Of a stretch of DNA of 64,000 bases, positions 1 to 8,811 are shown in pieces. Numbering within the stretch: position 1 is the stretch's first letter; each line of letters begins with the position of its first letter. The DNA lies in NCBI RefSeq assembly GCF_000721495.1, contig NZ_JOHY01000029.1, forward strand, positions 1 to 64,000, read 5' to 3'. Both the position numbers and the translations under genes were made by a program. Below the pieces are notes generated by a model. The model was not told where the DNA came from, did no database searches, and saw nothing but the letters and a program-made list of their open reading frames with translations. The DNA comes from Streptomyces sp. NRRL F-5123. Lineage in GTDB: Bacteria; Actinomycetota; Actinomycetes; Streptomycetales; Streptomycetaceae.

Positions 1-2
1 CC

Positions 3-389
3 ACGCCCCCGACCACGCCGCCCACCACCCCGACGACGACACCTCCGACGACGCCCCCCACCACCCCGCCGACGACCCCGCCCGCCTCCGGCGGCTGCAC
101 CGCGGCCGTGCACATCAGCAACTCCTGGTCCGGTGGCTTCCAGGCCGACGTGACGGTGCAGAACACCGGCACCCGGCAGACCGGCAGCTGGGCCGTCCGG
201 CTGACGCTTCCCTCGGGCGTGCAGGTCGCGAGCGTCTGGAACGCGGCCGTCGACGCGTCGGCGCCCGCGACGACCCTGCGCAACGTCTCCTACAACGGCA
301 CCCTCGCGCCGTCCGCGAGCACCTCGTGGGGCATGACCCTGAACGGATCCGCCACGAATCTCGGCACCCCGGTCTGCACCGCCTCGTGA
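3..389 (+). CDS. C-terminal part of secreted CBM2 carbohydrate-binding enzyme (5' truncated by window edge)
   Basis: The reading frame is open from base 3. It begins with a long Thr/Pro linker (TPPTTP repeats, about 28 residues) and then a family 2 cellulose/chitin-binding module from about residue 31: the NSWSGGFQADVTVQNTG start, YNGTLAPSASTSWGMTLNG core and terminal Cys are typical of CBM2. A Pro/Thr linker before a C-terminal CBM2 is usual in secreted Streptomyces cellulases, xylanases, chitinases and LPMOs. The catalytic domain lies outside the window, so the enzyme class is unknown. A perfect 16-bp hairpin follows the stop codon. Confidence 0.85.
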   Translation, partial: TPPTTPPTTPTTTPPTTPPTTPPTTPPASGGCTAAVHISNSWSGGFQADVTVQNTGTRQTGSWAVRLTLPSGVQVASVWNAAVDASAPATTLRNVSYNGTLAPSASTSWGMTLNGSATNLGTPVCTAS

Positions 390-422
390 CGGCGCCCGCG
401 GCCGGCTGAAGGACCGGCGCCC

Positions 423-459
423 GAGGGCCGCCGTGCGCACCGCGCGCACGGCGGCCCTC
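423..459 (+). terminator. Rho-independent-type hairpin after CBM2 gene
   Basis: Perfect 16-bp inverted repeat (GAGGGCCGCCGTGCGC / GCGCACGGCGGCCCTC) with a 5-nt loop, 33 bases past the stop codon at 389. It has no T tract, as is common for Streptomyces terminators. Confidence 0.7.
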
Positions 460-635
460 CGGCGTCCCCGGATGCCCGCGCACAAATGGCGGGCCGACCA
501 GGGCGCCCATAGCTTCGAACCGCGCCCGCGCCGCCCACCCCCGAGGGGCGAGACGGCGGGCGCCATTCGACAGAAGGCCCTGGGACCTCGCGCAGCGCTG
601 TTGCTCTGCCGGGGCGAGAAAGGCAGGTCACAGCA

Positions 636-1883
636 ATGCTCGTACGGCACAGCACATACCTGGCGGGAGTCATGGCGGCCGCGGCGCTCGGCGCCGGCGT
701 CGTGGCGGCGCCCGCCGCGCACGCCGAGGGAAGGCTCCACGTGGTGCGCGCAGGCCAGTCCGTCCAGGAGGCGGTCGACGCGGCCGCCGACGGGGACACC
801 GTGCTGGTGATGCCCGGCACCTACCGGGAGAGCGTGCAGATCACGCGGAACGTGACGCTGATGGGCGCCGCCCCCGGCCAGGTCACGATCACCGCCCCGG
901 CCGACCAGGGCGCCGGGTCCGCGCCCGCCGCCCCGCCCAAGAGCACCGCGGCCGCGTCCGGCGCCCCGGTGAACACCACGACGTCCACCACCGGCGCCGA
1001 CACCGGCACCGCGCACACCGGCAAGCAGACCCCCGCCCCCGCTCCCGCGCAGTCCGAGCAGGGCACCGCCGTCAGCGGCACCACCACCCAGGCCGCGTGC
1101 GCCGCCGCCGGGCACGGCGTGTGCGTGACCGGCGCCGCCGGGAAGCCGCTCACCGCGGTCCGCATCGAGGCCCTCGACGTCACCGGCTTCCGCGCCAACG
1201 GGATCGACGCCTCCGGCACCGACCGCATGGTTGTCCGGCACGTCCTGGTTCAGGGCAACGGCGCCCAGGGCATCAGCCAGGAGAGGTCCACCCGCGCGGT
1301 GCTCAGCGACAACCGGGCGGTCGACAACGGCCAGTCGGGCATCTTCGTCGCCAACCTCGTCAGCGAGGAGGGCGGCGCGCTGGACACCGAGGGCACCGTC
1401 ATCTCCGGCAACACCCTGACCGGCAACCGGATCGGCGTCACCATCCGCCGGGCGCGCGTCCTCACCGTCGAGGACAACACGGTCTCCGGCAACTGCGGCG
1501 GCGTCTTCGTCGTCGGCGACGAGAACAACCCGAAGGCCGGCGACCTCGACATCCGCGCCAACCGGATCACCGAGAACAACAAGTTCTGCGCCTCCAACGG
1601 CCGGCTCCCCGACATCCAGGGCACCGGCGTGCTGCTCACCGGCGCCGAGGACACCCGCGTCACCGACAACACCATCAGCGGCAACTCCGGCGCCTCGCCC
1701 ATGTCCGGCGGCGTGGTGCTCTTCCCGAGCGAGGTCGGCGTCGCCAACGTGCGCGACCAGGTGAACGGCAACACCCTGACCGGCAACGTGCCCGCCGACA
1801 TCGCCGACCGCGACACCAACGGCTCGGGCAACACCTTCAGCGCGAACTCCTGCGCCGTCTCCCAGCCGGCCGGCCGGTGCTGA
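636..1883 (+). CDS. Secreted right-handed parallel beta-helix protein
   Basis: 415 aa. Residues 1-30 form a Sec signal peptide (MLVRHSTYLAGVMAAAALG, cleavage near AHA-EG). Residues about 38-75 match the start of NosD/pectate-lyase-like folds (VQEAVDAAADGDTVLVMPGTY). A Thr/Ala/Pro-rich insertion (about 90-150) follows. The C-terminal two thirds carry repeated rungs of the form N-x-[VIL]-[ST]-G-N, for example VISGNTLTGN, VEDNTVSGN and VTDNTISGN. Such proteins bind or cleave polysaccharides or act as surface repeats; no lyase catalytic signature could be assigned. It reads as a single gene 82 bp before the methyltransferase. Confidence 0.75.
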   Translation: MLVRHSTYLAGVMAAAALGAGVVAAPAAHAEGRLHVVRAGQSVQEAVDAAADGDTVLVMPGTYRESVQITRNVTLMGAAPGQVTITAPADQGAGSAPAAPPKSTAAASGAPVNTTTSTTGADTGTAHTGKQTPAPAPAQSEQGTAVSGTTTQAACAAAGHGVCVTGAAGKPLTAVRIEALDVTGFRANGIDASGTDRMVVRHVLVQGNGAQGISQERSTRAVLSDNRAVDNGQSGIFVANLVSEEGGALDTEGTVISGNTLTGNRIGVTIRRARVLTVEDNTVSGNCGGVFVVGDENNPKAGDLDIRANRITENNKFCASNGRLPDIQGTGVLLTGAEDTRVTDNTISGNSGASPMSGGVVLFPSEVGVANVRDQVNGNTLTGNVPADIADRDTNGSGNTFSANSCAVSQPAGRC

Positions 1884-1965
1884 CCGTACGCCACGCCGGT
1901 CCGCCGCGCGCACCGCGGCCGCGTCCGATCCCGCCCCCGACCCGGCACGACCGAAAGGGCCGACC

Positions 1966-3105
1966 ATGACCATGACCCGACCGGCCGCCGCGGCGCCGCA
2001 GGCCCCGCCCGCACCGCCGCAGCACGCCCCCGACCAGTCCGCGATGCGCATGCGCGAGCTGGTCTTCGGCGCCGCGTGCGCCGCCGCGATCCGCGCCGCC
2101 GCCCGGCTCGGCGTCGCCGACGCGCTCGGCGACGAGCCCGCCACCGCCGAGGAACTGGCCGCCGCCGTACGCACCGAGGCCCGGCCGCTCGGCCGGCTGC
2201 TGAGGGCGCTGGGCAGCTACGGCGTCTTCGCCGAACAGCCCGACGGCCGCTTCGCGCACACCGCGATGTCGCGGATGCTGCGCGAGGACGCGCCCGACTC
2301 GCTGCGCAACATCGCCCTGTGGTGCACCGAGCCGTGGACGTGGGAGGCCTGGCCGCGGCTGGACGAGGCCGTCCGGACCGGCCGCGACGTCGTCACCGAC
2401 CTGTACGGCAAGCGCTTCTTCGAGTACCTGCACGACGACGCGCCCGAATCCGCCGCGGTGTTCAACAAGGCGATGACCCGCTCCAGCATGCAGTCCGCCC
2501 GCGACGTGGTGGACAGCCTCGACCTGACCGGCATCGCCTCCGTCGCCGACATCGGCGGCGGCCAGGGCCATGTGCTCGCCGGGCTGCTGGAGCGCTACCC
2601 GCAGCTGCGCGGCACCCTGCTCGACCTGCCCAAGGTCGTCGCGAACGCCGACCCCCGGCTGCGCGAGGGCGGCGCGTTGGCCGACCGCGCCACCCTGCTG
2701 CCCGGCGACTGCCGCAACGAAGTCCCGGTGCAGGCCGATCTCTACGTCATCAAGAACATCCTCGAATGGGACGACGACAGCACCCGCAGGACGCTGCGCA
2801 ACGTCGTGGCGGCCGCCCGCCCCGGGGCCCGGGTGCTGGTGATCGAGAACCTGGTGGACGACAGCGCGTCCATGCGGTTCACCACCGCCATGGACCTGCT
2901 GCTGCTGCTCAACGTCGGCGGGCAGAAGCACACCAGGGAGAGCCTGGTCACGCGGATGACCGAAGCCGGCCTGGAGGTCGGCGAGGTGCGCCCGGTGGGC
3001 CCGTACCTGCACGCCTTCGACAGCGTCGTCCCCGCCGCCGTACGGGGAGGTCAGGCCTTGCGGGAGGACGTCAGGTGCGCGAAGACCACGACGTTGTCGG
3101 TGTAG
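1966..3105 (+). CDS. O-methyltransferase family protein (plant/TcmO type), catalytic His apparently missing
   Basis: 379 aa, two-domain class I SAM methyltransferase of the acetylserotonin-OMT/TcmO family. The N-terminal dimerisation and winged-helix region (ELVFGAACAAAIRAAARLGVADAL) is followed by the SAM motif VADIGGGQGHVLAGLLERYP around residue 190. At the usual catalytic LH-x-W-x-D site the sequence is KNILEWDDD (about 263-271), so the conserved His is absent. The location beside a spore-pigment cluster suggests tailoring of the pigment. The last ~18 codons run antisense into the convergent sortase gene, so the natural C-terminus was probably extended by loss of an earlier stop. Function beyond family is inferred. 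Confidence 0.75.
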   Translation: MTMTRPAAAAPQAPPAPPQHAPDQSAMRMRELVFGAACAAAIRAAARLGVADALGDEPATAEELAAAVRTEARPLGRLLRALGSYGVFAEQPDGRFAHTAMSRMLREDAPDSLRNIALWCTEPWTWEAWPRLDEAVRTGRDVVTDLYGKRFFEYLHDDAPESAAVFNKAMTRSSMQSARDVVDSLDLTGIASVADIGGGQGHVLAGLLERYPQLRGTLLDLPKVVANADPRLREGGALADRATLLPGDCRNEVPVQADLYVIKNILEWDDDSTRRTLRNVVAAARPGARVLVIENLVDDSASMRFTTAMDLLLLLNVGGQKHTRESLVTRMTEAGLEVGEVRPVGPYLHAFDSVVPAAVRGGQALREDVRCAKTTTLSV

Positions 3106-3764
3106 TCGCGCTTGCTGCGGTCGTAGCTGCCCCCGCAGGTGATCAGGCGCAGTTGCGGGTCGGGGGTGTCGCCGTAGACCCGCTGGTTCGGGAAGTCGCC
3201 CTTGGAGAACTGCTCGACGGAGTCGACGGTGAAGACGGCCACCGTCCCGTCCGCCCGGGTGATCTCCACCGGGTCGCCGGGCTTGACCAGGCGCAGCATC
3301 AGGAAGACGGCCGGACCGGTCTTGGTGTCGACGTGCCCGGCCACGATCGCCGGGCCGCGCTCGCCGGGGCTGGGGCCGTCGGCGTACCACCCGACGAGGT
3401 TCTTGTCGCCGCCCGGGGGCGCGTCGAGATTGCCCGCGGAGTCCAGGTGCAGGCTGGTGAAGGGCGCGTTCACCCCGATGCCCTTGACGACCAGCCGGGT
3501 GGGGGCGGATCCGGGCAGCGGCGGCACGGTGACCATGGGCAGTGGCGCGATGGCGCTCTGGCCGCTCGCGGAGGCGCCGGGCGGCGCCGCGGCCGAGGCG
3601 GGCGGGGCGGGCAGGCCGCGGCCCGCGGAGTCGACCGAGCTGTAGATCATCAGGGCGCCGATCGCCGCCGAGGCGAGCGCCCACCGCACAGTGCGGGTGC
3701 GCGCGCGGGGCGGCGGGGCGTCCGCCGCGCGCACGGGCGGCGGCGGGTACTGCTGGGACGTCAT
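3051..3764 (-). CDS. Class F sortase
   Basis: 237 aa. Sortases are membrane transpeptidases that join surface proteins to the cell wall. A short cytoplasmic tail, one N-terminal membrane segment (about 27-43, RWALASAAIGALMIYSS) and a Pro/Ala linker precede the sortase beta-barrel. Catalytic candidates are His144 (AGHVDT), Cys210 (RLITCGG) and Arg219 (SKRDYTDN). The spacing and the TC-GG-x(n)-Y-x-DNVVVFAHL ending fit class F of actinobacteria. I chose ATG 3764, which has AGGAAAGG about 10 nt upstream, over an upstream in-frame codon without one. It lies downstream of a small surface protein in the same direction and its 3' end overlaps the methyltransferase by 55 bp. Confidence 0.8.
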   Translation of the reverse strand: MTSQQYPPPPVRAADAPPPRARTRTVRWALASAAIGALMIYSSVDSAGRGLPAPPASAAAPPGASASGQSAIAPLPMVTVPPLPGSAPTRLVVKGIGVNAPFTSLHLDSAGNLDAPPGGDKNLVGWYADGPSPGERGPAIVAGHVDTKTGPAVFLMLRLVKPGDPVEITRADGTVAVFTVDSVEQFSKGDFPNQRVYGDTPDPQLRLITCGGSYDRSKRDYTDNVVVFAHLTSSRKA

Positions 3765-3845
3765 GGGGTGGTGCCTTTCCTCGGGCCTTCCTCGGGGCCT
3801 TGCCGCGGCTCGCGAGCGGAAGCTTCCGGAAGCGGAGCCGGATAT

Positions 3846-3884
3846 GCCGTGGCCACCGCCGCGGGGAGCGGCGGTGGCCACGGC
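3846..3884 (-). terminator. Strong hairpin between surface-protein gene and sortase gene
   Basis: Perfect 17-bp stem (3846-3862 with 3868-3884; core GCCGTGGCCACCGCC) and a 5-nt loop. It sits after the stop at 3938 and before the sortase start at 3764, so it may attenuate read-through from the surface-protein gene into the sortase gene. Confidence 0.65.
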
Positions 3885-3937
3885 AGGAGACAGCTGAGGA
3901 GCGTCAGCCGGTGATCAGCCGTTCACCGGAGGGCGGT

Positions 3938-4339
3938 TCAGACCAGGCCGCCGACCGGCGTGCGGCGACGGCGCAGCGCGACCGCACCGGCGCCGAGGCC
4001 GCCGAGCAGCAGCACCGAGCCGGCCGCCATGCCGCCACCGGACAGCGCCATGCCGCCGCCGCCGGTGTGCACGCCGCCGTGCGGGTGCTTGCCGTGCCAC
4101 GAACCGGCGTCGCCCTGCTGGGTGGCGTCGTCCGAGGTGGTGCTGTCGGAGCCGGTCGCGGCGGAGTCGCTGCTGTTCTCCGTCGCCGACTGCGAGTCGT
4201 TCTGGGTGGTGGAGTGCGACGAACCGTGGCTGCTCGGGTCGTACGCGTTGACGGCACCCGTCGCGTGGGCGGCCGGGGCGGCGATGGCGAGGACTGCAGA
4301 GAGTGCAGCTCCGGCGAAGAGGGTGCGGGCAGTGCGCAT
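3938..4339 (-). CDS. Small secreted/membrane-anchored surface protein next to sortase
   Basis: 133 aa. Residues 1-26 are a signal peptide (MRTARTLFAGAALSAVLAIA ending AHA-TG). The middle (about 30-95) is a low-complexity Ser/Thr/Asp/Gln region then His/Gly-rich. The C-terminus is a hydrophobic helix (about 101-122) followed by RRRR (123-126), the architecture of a cell-wall sorting signal. No LPxTG or LAxTG is present; HTGGGGM (91-97) sits where the sorting motif would be. Start ATG 4339 has AAGGA at good spacing. Adjacency to a sortase suggests it is that enzyme's substrate or partner; this is inference. No homologue-based function is claimed. Confidence 0.7.
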   Translation of the reverse strand: MRTARTLFAGAALSAVLAIAAPAAHATGAVNAYDPSSHGSSHSTTQNDSQSATENSSDSAATGSDSTTSDDATQQGDAGSWHGKHPHGGVHTGGGGMALSGGGMAAGSVLLLGGLGAGAVALRRRRTPVGGLV

Positions 4340-4519
4340 GTGAGGTGTCCTTCCGTCGCGTCTGCGCCGGTCGACAGGCGGTCGGCCGAAGTGAATCGCA
4401 GGTGCGACGTGTTCACCGTCAGCCCCACGCACCCCACGCGCCACCGGAGAGGGCTGCAAGGGGGTGGTCCTTGCGCCCTCCGGGTGGCGGATTGGGCCGT
4501 CCGGACGACGAACGGCGGC

Positions 4520-4861
4520 TCAGGCGTCCTGGCCGACCGCAGCGCGGTCCCAGCGGTAGAACTCCCGCGCCATCGCGTCCTTGGGGGACCGCCAGGTCTC
4601 CGGGTCGTACGCGCTGACGTAGGGGGACAGCCGGCGGCTGACGTCCTGGAAATCGGGGTGCGAGGCGTGTTCCGCCACCTTGGGGCCGGGTGGGCCGTCC
4701 GCCTCGATCAGATGGAAGTAGAGGTCGCCGAACTGGAACAGGCTGCGGCTGCTCACCCCGATGAGCCGCGGCAGGTCGCCGCGGTCGGAGGTGCGGAAGA
4801 CCTCGGCGATGTCGTCCGCGGAGCCGGGGGCCATCCGGGCGACGATCAGGGCGCGGTGCAC
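4520..4861 (-). CDS. whiE-ORFVII: TcmI-type polyketide cyclase (WhiE ORFVII)
   Basis: 113 aa, the usual size of the TcmI family. Diagnostic stretches are MHRALIVARM at the N-terminus, IGVSSRSLFQFGDLYFHLIE (about 39-58) and the SHP-x-FQDVS-x-RLSPY motif. TcmI-like ferredoxin-fold enzymes close a later ring of an aromatic polyketide. It is the last gene of the pigment operon, the same position as whiE ORFVII of S. coelicolor. It starts 78 bp after the aromatase/cyclase stop. Confidence 0.88.
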   Translation of the reverse strand: MHRALIVARMAPGSADDIAEVFRTSDRGDLPRLIGVSSRSLFQFGDLYFHLIEADGPPGPKVAEHASHPDFQDVSRRLSPYVSAYDPETWRSPKDAMAREFYRWDRAAVGQDA

Positions 4862-4939
4862 GGCGGTACGTCCTTTCCTGGGCGTGGGGGAGCGAGGGCA
4901 CTTCGGGGCCCGGGCGGGCCGACCCGCCCGGGCGCGGGG

Positions 4940-5413
<474 letters not shown>

Positions 5414-5671
5414 TCAGGCCCTCGCCTTCAGCACGCCGTTGACGACGTCCAGCAGCTCGCGCGGCGTGCGGCAGGCGTCGGCGTCGGCCGGGATGGTGGC
5501 GCCGTGCTCGTTCTCCAGCGCGCCCACGATGCCGAGCAGGCCCAGCGAGTCGAGGCCGAATTCGGCGAACGGGGTGTCGGACTGCAGCTCCAGGTCGGCC
5601 GGGTCGACGACGACGCCGGCCCGGCGCTCCATCAGCGCGGCCAGTTCCGCGTACGTGATCTCGGTGTGCAT
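5414..5671 (-). CDS. whiE-ORFV: Acyl carrier protein of type II PKS (WhiE ORFV)
   Basis: 85 aa, standard for a type II PKS ACP. The phosphopantetheine site is FGLDSLG with Ser42. It holds the growing polyketide between KS-alpha/CLF and the cyclases. I set the start at ATG 5671 (MHTEITYAELAALMERRAG), which gives the family's normal length; the frame stays open far upstream but the extension overlaps the CLF gene antisense to nothing recognisable. It is 56 bp downstream of the CLF stop. Confidence 0.9.
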   Translation of the reverse strand: MHTEITYAELAALMERRAGVVVDPADLELQSDTPFAEFGLDSLGLLGIVGALENEHGATIPADADACRTPRELLDVVNGVLKARA

Positions 5672-5727
5672 GAACGGCTCCTTGCGTGAGGGGTTTGGGT
5701 TCGGGAACGGGGGAGTGGGGACGGCGG

Positions 5728-6990
5728 TCACAGCCGGGCGTCCGCGCCGTGCCGCAGCACGAGCGCCGAGTTGTGGCCGAGCAGGCCGCGGCTGAGCACC
5801 AGCGCGGTGCGCAGGTCGGTGGGCCGGGCGTGGCCGGTGACCAGGTCGAGGCCGCCCGTCACGTCGGTGACGTTCGGGGTGGGCGGCACTACCGCGTGCT
5901 CCATGGCCAGCACCGCGCAGGCCACGTCCAGCGCCGCGGCTCCGCAGAAGGCGCGCCCGGTACCGGTCTTGGGGGCGGTGACCGGCACACGGGCCGCGTG
6001 CGGGCCCAGCGCGTCGGCCAGCGCCAGGGCCTCGGCATGGTCGGCGGCGGGCACGCCGAGCGCGTCCGCGAAGACCACGTCGACCTCCTCGGGCGCCGCG
6101 CCCGCCTCGGCCAGCGCGCCGCGGATCGCGTGCGCCAGGCCCTCGCGGGAAGCGGCCCAGTCCGCCGAGCCGGTGAAGGTCGAGGCGTGCCCGGCGACCA
6201 CCGCCCGTGCGGTGACGCCGCGTTCGCGGGCCGCGTCCTCCTCCTCGGCGACGAACATCGCGCCGCCCTCGGCGGGGACGAAGCCGCACGCCCGGTCGGT
6301 GAAGGGCAGGTACGCCTGCTGCGGGTCGACCGCCCGGCTCAACTCCGGGTAGCCCAGCTGGCAGACGACCGAGTACGGCGCGAGCGGCGCCTCGGTCGCG
6401 CCCACCACCATGGCGTCGGTACCGCCCCGGATGCTGCGCGCGGCGTGTGCGAAGGCGTCGAGCCCCCCCGCCTCGTCGCTCGCGACCACCCCGCAGGGGC
6501 CCTTGAAGCCGCCGCGGATGGATATCTGGCCGGTGCTCGCCGCGTAGAACCAGGCGATCGACTGGTACGGGCCGACGTAGCGCGGCCCGCGGCCCCACAG
6601 CTGCTGGAGCTCGCGCTGGCCGAACTCGCCGCCACCGGAGCCGGCCGCGGTCACCACGCCGATGCCGTACTCCCCGGCACCCGCCGCGTCCAGCACCGCG
6701 TCGCGAAGGGCCATGTCGGCGGCGGCCATCGCGAAGTGGCTGAAGCGGTCGGTCTGCACCAGGAAGCGCTCCTCGACGAGCGAGGACGGGTCAAAACCCG
6801 GCACCTCGCCCGCGACGGCCAGCGGAAGCGCCTCGCAGCCCTCCCGGGTGACCGGGCCGAGGGCGCTCACGCCCTCCTTGACCGCCTTCCAGTACGCGTC
6901 GGTGCCCACTCCGACGGGGGCGACGACGCCCAGCCCGGTGATCACCGTACGGCGCCGCCGGCCGGTCCTTGCCGTGGTCGTTGCGGTCAT
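5728..6990 (-). CDS. whiE-ORFIV: Chain-length factor, KS-beta (WhiE ORFIV)
   Basis: 420 aa thiolase-fold partner of KS-alpha that sets chain length. Family landmarks: [19 protein letters not shown] at the N-terminus, [17 protein letters not shown] around 165-180, and [10 protein letters not shown]. The residue aligned with the KS-alpha active Cys is Glu173 (SDEAGG); CLFs generally lack this Cys and many have Gln. ATG 6990 overlaps the KS-alpha stop as ATGA, the classical KS/CLF translational coupling that gives a 1:1 heterodimer. An upstream extension of the frame is ignored for that reason. Confidence 0.9.
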   Translation of the reverse strand: MTATTTARTGRRRRTVITGLGVVAPVGVGTDAYWKAVKEGVSALGPVTREGCEALPLAVAGEVPGFDPSSLVEERFLVQTDRFSHFAMAAADMALRDAVLDAAGAGEYGIGVVTAAGSGGGEFGQRELQQLWGRGPRYVGPYQSIAWFYAASTGQISIRGGFKGPCGVVASDEAGGLDAFAHAARSIRGGTDAMVVGATEAPLAPYSVVCQLGYPELSRAVDPQQAYLPFTDRACGFVPAEGGAMFVAEEEDAARERGVTARAVVAGHASTFTGSADWAASREGLAHAIRGALAEAGAAPEEVDVVFADALGVPAADHAEALALADALGPHAARVPVTAPKTGTGRAFCGAAALDVACAVLAMEHAVVPPTPNVTDVTGGLDLVTGHARPTDLRTALVLSRGLLGHNSALVLRHGADARL

Positions 6991-8252
6991 CGGCTCGCCT
7001 CCTCCCGGTTGAGGACCACGGCGGACTGGAAGCCGCCGAAGCCGCTGCCGACGGACAGCACCGTCCGCAGCCGGCGCTCGCGCGCGACCTTCGGCACATA
7101 GTCGAGGTCGCACTCGGGGTCCGGGGTCTCGTAGTTGGCGGTGGGCGGCACCACACCGTGCTCCATCGCCAGCGCGCAGGCGGCCAGTTCGATCGCGCCG
7201 ATCGCGCCGAGGGAGTGCCCGACCATCGACTTGATCGAGCTCATGGGGGTCCTGCGGGCGTGCTCGCCCAGCGAGCGCTTGACCGCGGCCGTCTCGTGCC
7301 GGTCGTTCTGCTTGGTGCCCGACCCGTGCGCGTTGACGTAGTCGACGGCGGTGCGGTCGGTCCTGCCGTGCGCGAGCGCGTGGTCGATGGCCCGCGACAT
7401 CTCCAGTCCCTCGCGGGTGAGGCCGGTCATGTGGTGGGCGTTGCCGAACGAGGCATAGCCCGTGACCTCGCAGTAGACGTGCGCGCCGCGGGCCCGCGCG
7501 TGCTCCAGCTCCTCCAGGACCAGCACCGCGCCGCCCTCGCCGAGGACGAAGCCGTCCCGGTCGGCGTCGAAGGGGCGCGAGGCGTGCGCCGGGTCGTCGT
7601 TGTTCGGCGAGGTGGCCTTGATGGCGTCGAAGCAGGCCACGGTGATCGGGGAGATCGGCGAGTCCGACGCGCCGGCTATGCAGATGTCGGCGCGCCCCTC
7701 CTCGATGGTCTGGAAGGCGTAGCCGACCGCGTCCAGGCCCGAGGTGCAGCCGGTGGAGACCGTCTGGACCGGGCCGCGCGCGCAGACCTGCTCGGCGACC
7801 TCGGCCGACAGCGCGCTCGGGGTGAAGGCCCGGTGCAGATGCGCCTCGGCCTTCGCCGGGTCCACGTCCCAGCGGTCACCGCCCGCGCTCACCAGGGCGT
7901 AGTCGTGCTCCAGCCGGGTCGTGCCGCCCACCGCGGTGCCCAGCGACACCGCGATCCGCCAGGGGTCCTCGGTCTGCGGGTCCAGCCCCGAGTCGTGCAG
8001 CGCCTCGTCCGCCGCGGCCATCGCGAACTGCACGTAGCGGTCGGCGCGGGCCAGCCGTACCGGGTCGAGCCCGACGCCGGCCGGGTCGAAGTCGCACTCG
8101 GCGGCTATTCGGGAGCGGAAGCCCGTGGCGTCGAACCGCGAGATCCGCCGGGTCGCCGTCCGCCCCGCGGACAGCAGGTCCCAGAAGGCCGGTACGCCCA
8201 CCCCGCCCGGGGCGACCACCCCGAGGCCGGTGACCGCGACGCGCCTGGTCAC
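6987..8252 (-). CDS. whiE-ORFIII: Ketosynthase alpha of type II PKS (WhiE ORFIII)
   Basis: 421 aa. It catalyses the decarboxylative condensations that build the spore-pigment polyketide. The active-site Cys169 is in [15 protein letters not shown]; the two catalytic His residues are in [14 protein letters not shown] (about 307-320) and [15 protein letters not shown] (about 341-355). GTG 8252 overlaps the cupin stop codon (GTGA). The best family match by gene order and length is the spore-pigment (whiE/sch/cur) branch rather than an antibiotic PKS. Confidence 0.92.
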   Translation of the reverse strand: MTRRVAVTGLGVVAPGGVGVPAFWDLLSAGRTATRRISRFDATGFRSRIAAECDFDPAGVGLDPVRLARADRYVQFAMAAADEALHDSGLDPQTEDPWRIAVSLGTAVGGTTRLEHDYALVSAGGDRWDVDPAKAEAHLHRAFTPSALSAEVAEQVCARGPVQTVSTGCTSGLDAVGYAFQTIEEGRADICIAGASDSPISPITVACFDAIKATSPNNDDPAHASRPFDADRDGFVLGEGGAVLVLEELEHARARGAHVYCEVTGYASFGNAHHMTGLTREGLEMSRAIDHALAHGRTDRTAVDYVNAHGSGTKQNDRHETAAVKRSLGEHARRTPMSSIKSMVGHSLGAIGAIELAACALAMEHGVVPPTANYETPDPECDLDYVPKVARERRLRTVLSVGSGFGGFQSAVVLNREEASR

Positions 8253-8713
8253 TTGACCGCTCCCGCCGCCTCCGCCGGACGCCCGGCGGCGGCCGGGGAG
8301 CCTTCGGCGGGCAGCAGCGGGTTGCCCGCGGCGTCCTCGGTGTCGACATGGCCCAGCTCCGGGCGCGGTGCGAGCGGGCCGAGGTGGAAGACCATACGGG
8401 CCGTGCCGGTGCCGACGTTGCGGAAGCGGTGCCGCACGTCCTTGGGGATCAGCAGCCCGTGGTCGGGCGAGAGCGCGTACGCCGTCCCGTCCAGGTCGAC
8501 CTCCAGTTCGCCCTCGACGACGAAGACGAACTCCTCGGAGTAGGGGTGGTAGTGCTCGGCGATGCGCTCGCCGCGCTGCAGGATCGCGACGCCCATGAAA
8601 CCGCTGGTCGAGCCGCTGACGGTCGGGGTGAGCATGGCGCGCAGATCACCGCCGCGGCGCCGGTTGGGCTGGACGTCGTCGACGTGCACGATCCGGTGGG
8701 GTTGAGCGGTCAT
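8249..8713 (-). CDS. whiE-ORFII: Cupin-domain protein of spore-pigment cluster (WhiE ORFII)
   Basis: 154 aa, single cupin. The two conserved motifs are visible: the metal-binding [20 protein letters not shown] (about 53-72) with G-x5-H-x-H-x4-E spacing, and [10 protein letters not shown] with the second His. Homologues are CurC and SchB. The exact step is not settled; it is thought to assist cyclisation. Start ATG 8713 has GGAGG 8 nt upstream. The stop overlaps the KS-alpha start (GTGA). Confidence 0.88.
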   Translation of the reverse strand: MTAQPHRIVHVDDVQPNRRRGGDLRAMLTPTVSGSTSGFMGVAILQRGERIAEHYHPYSEEFVFVVEGELEVDLDGTAYALSPDHGLLIPKDVRHRFRNVGTGTARMVFHLGPLAPRPELGHVDTEDAAGNPLLPAEGSPAAAGRPAEAAGAVK

Positions 8714-8811
8714 GACGGGTGCCTCCAGTGGTGTCACGGCGGCCGGCCGCGGAAGGGGAGCGGACGTGTCGCCTGCGGTGGTGCGGTGCTGCCGGGCCGT
8801 GCGGCCAGCCG

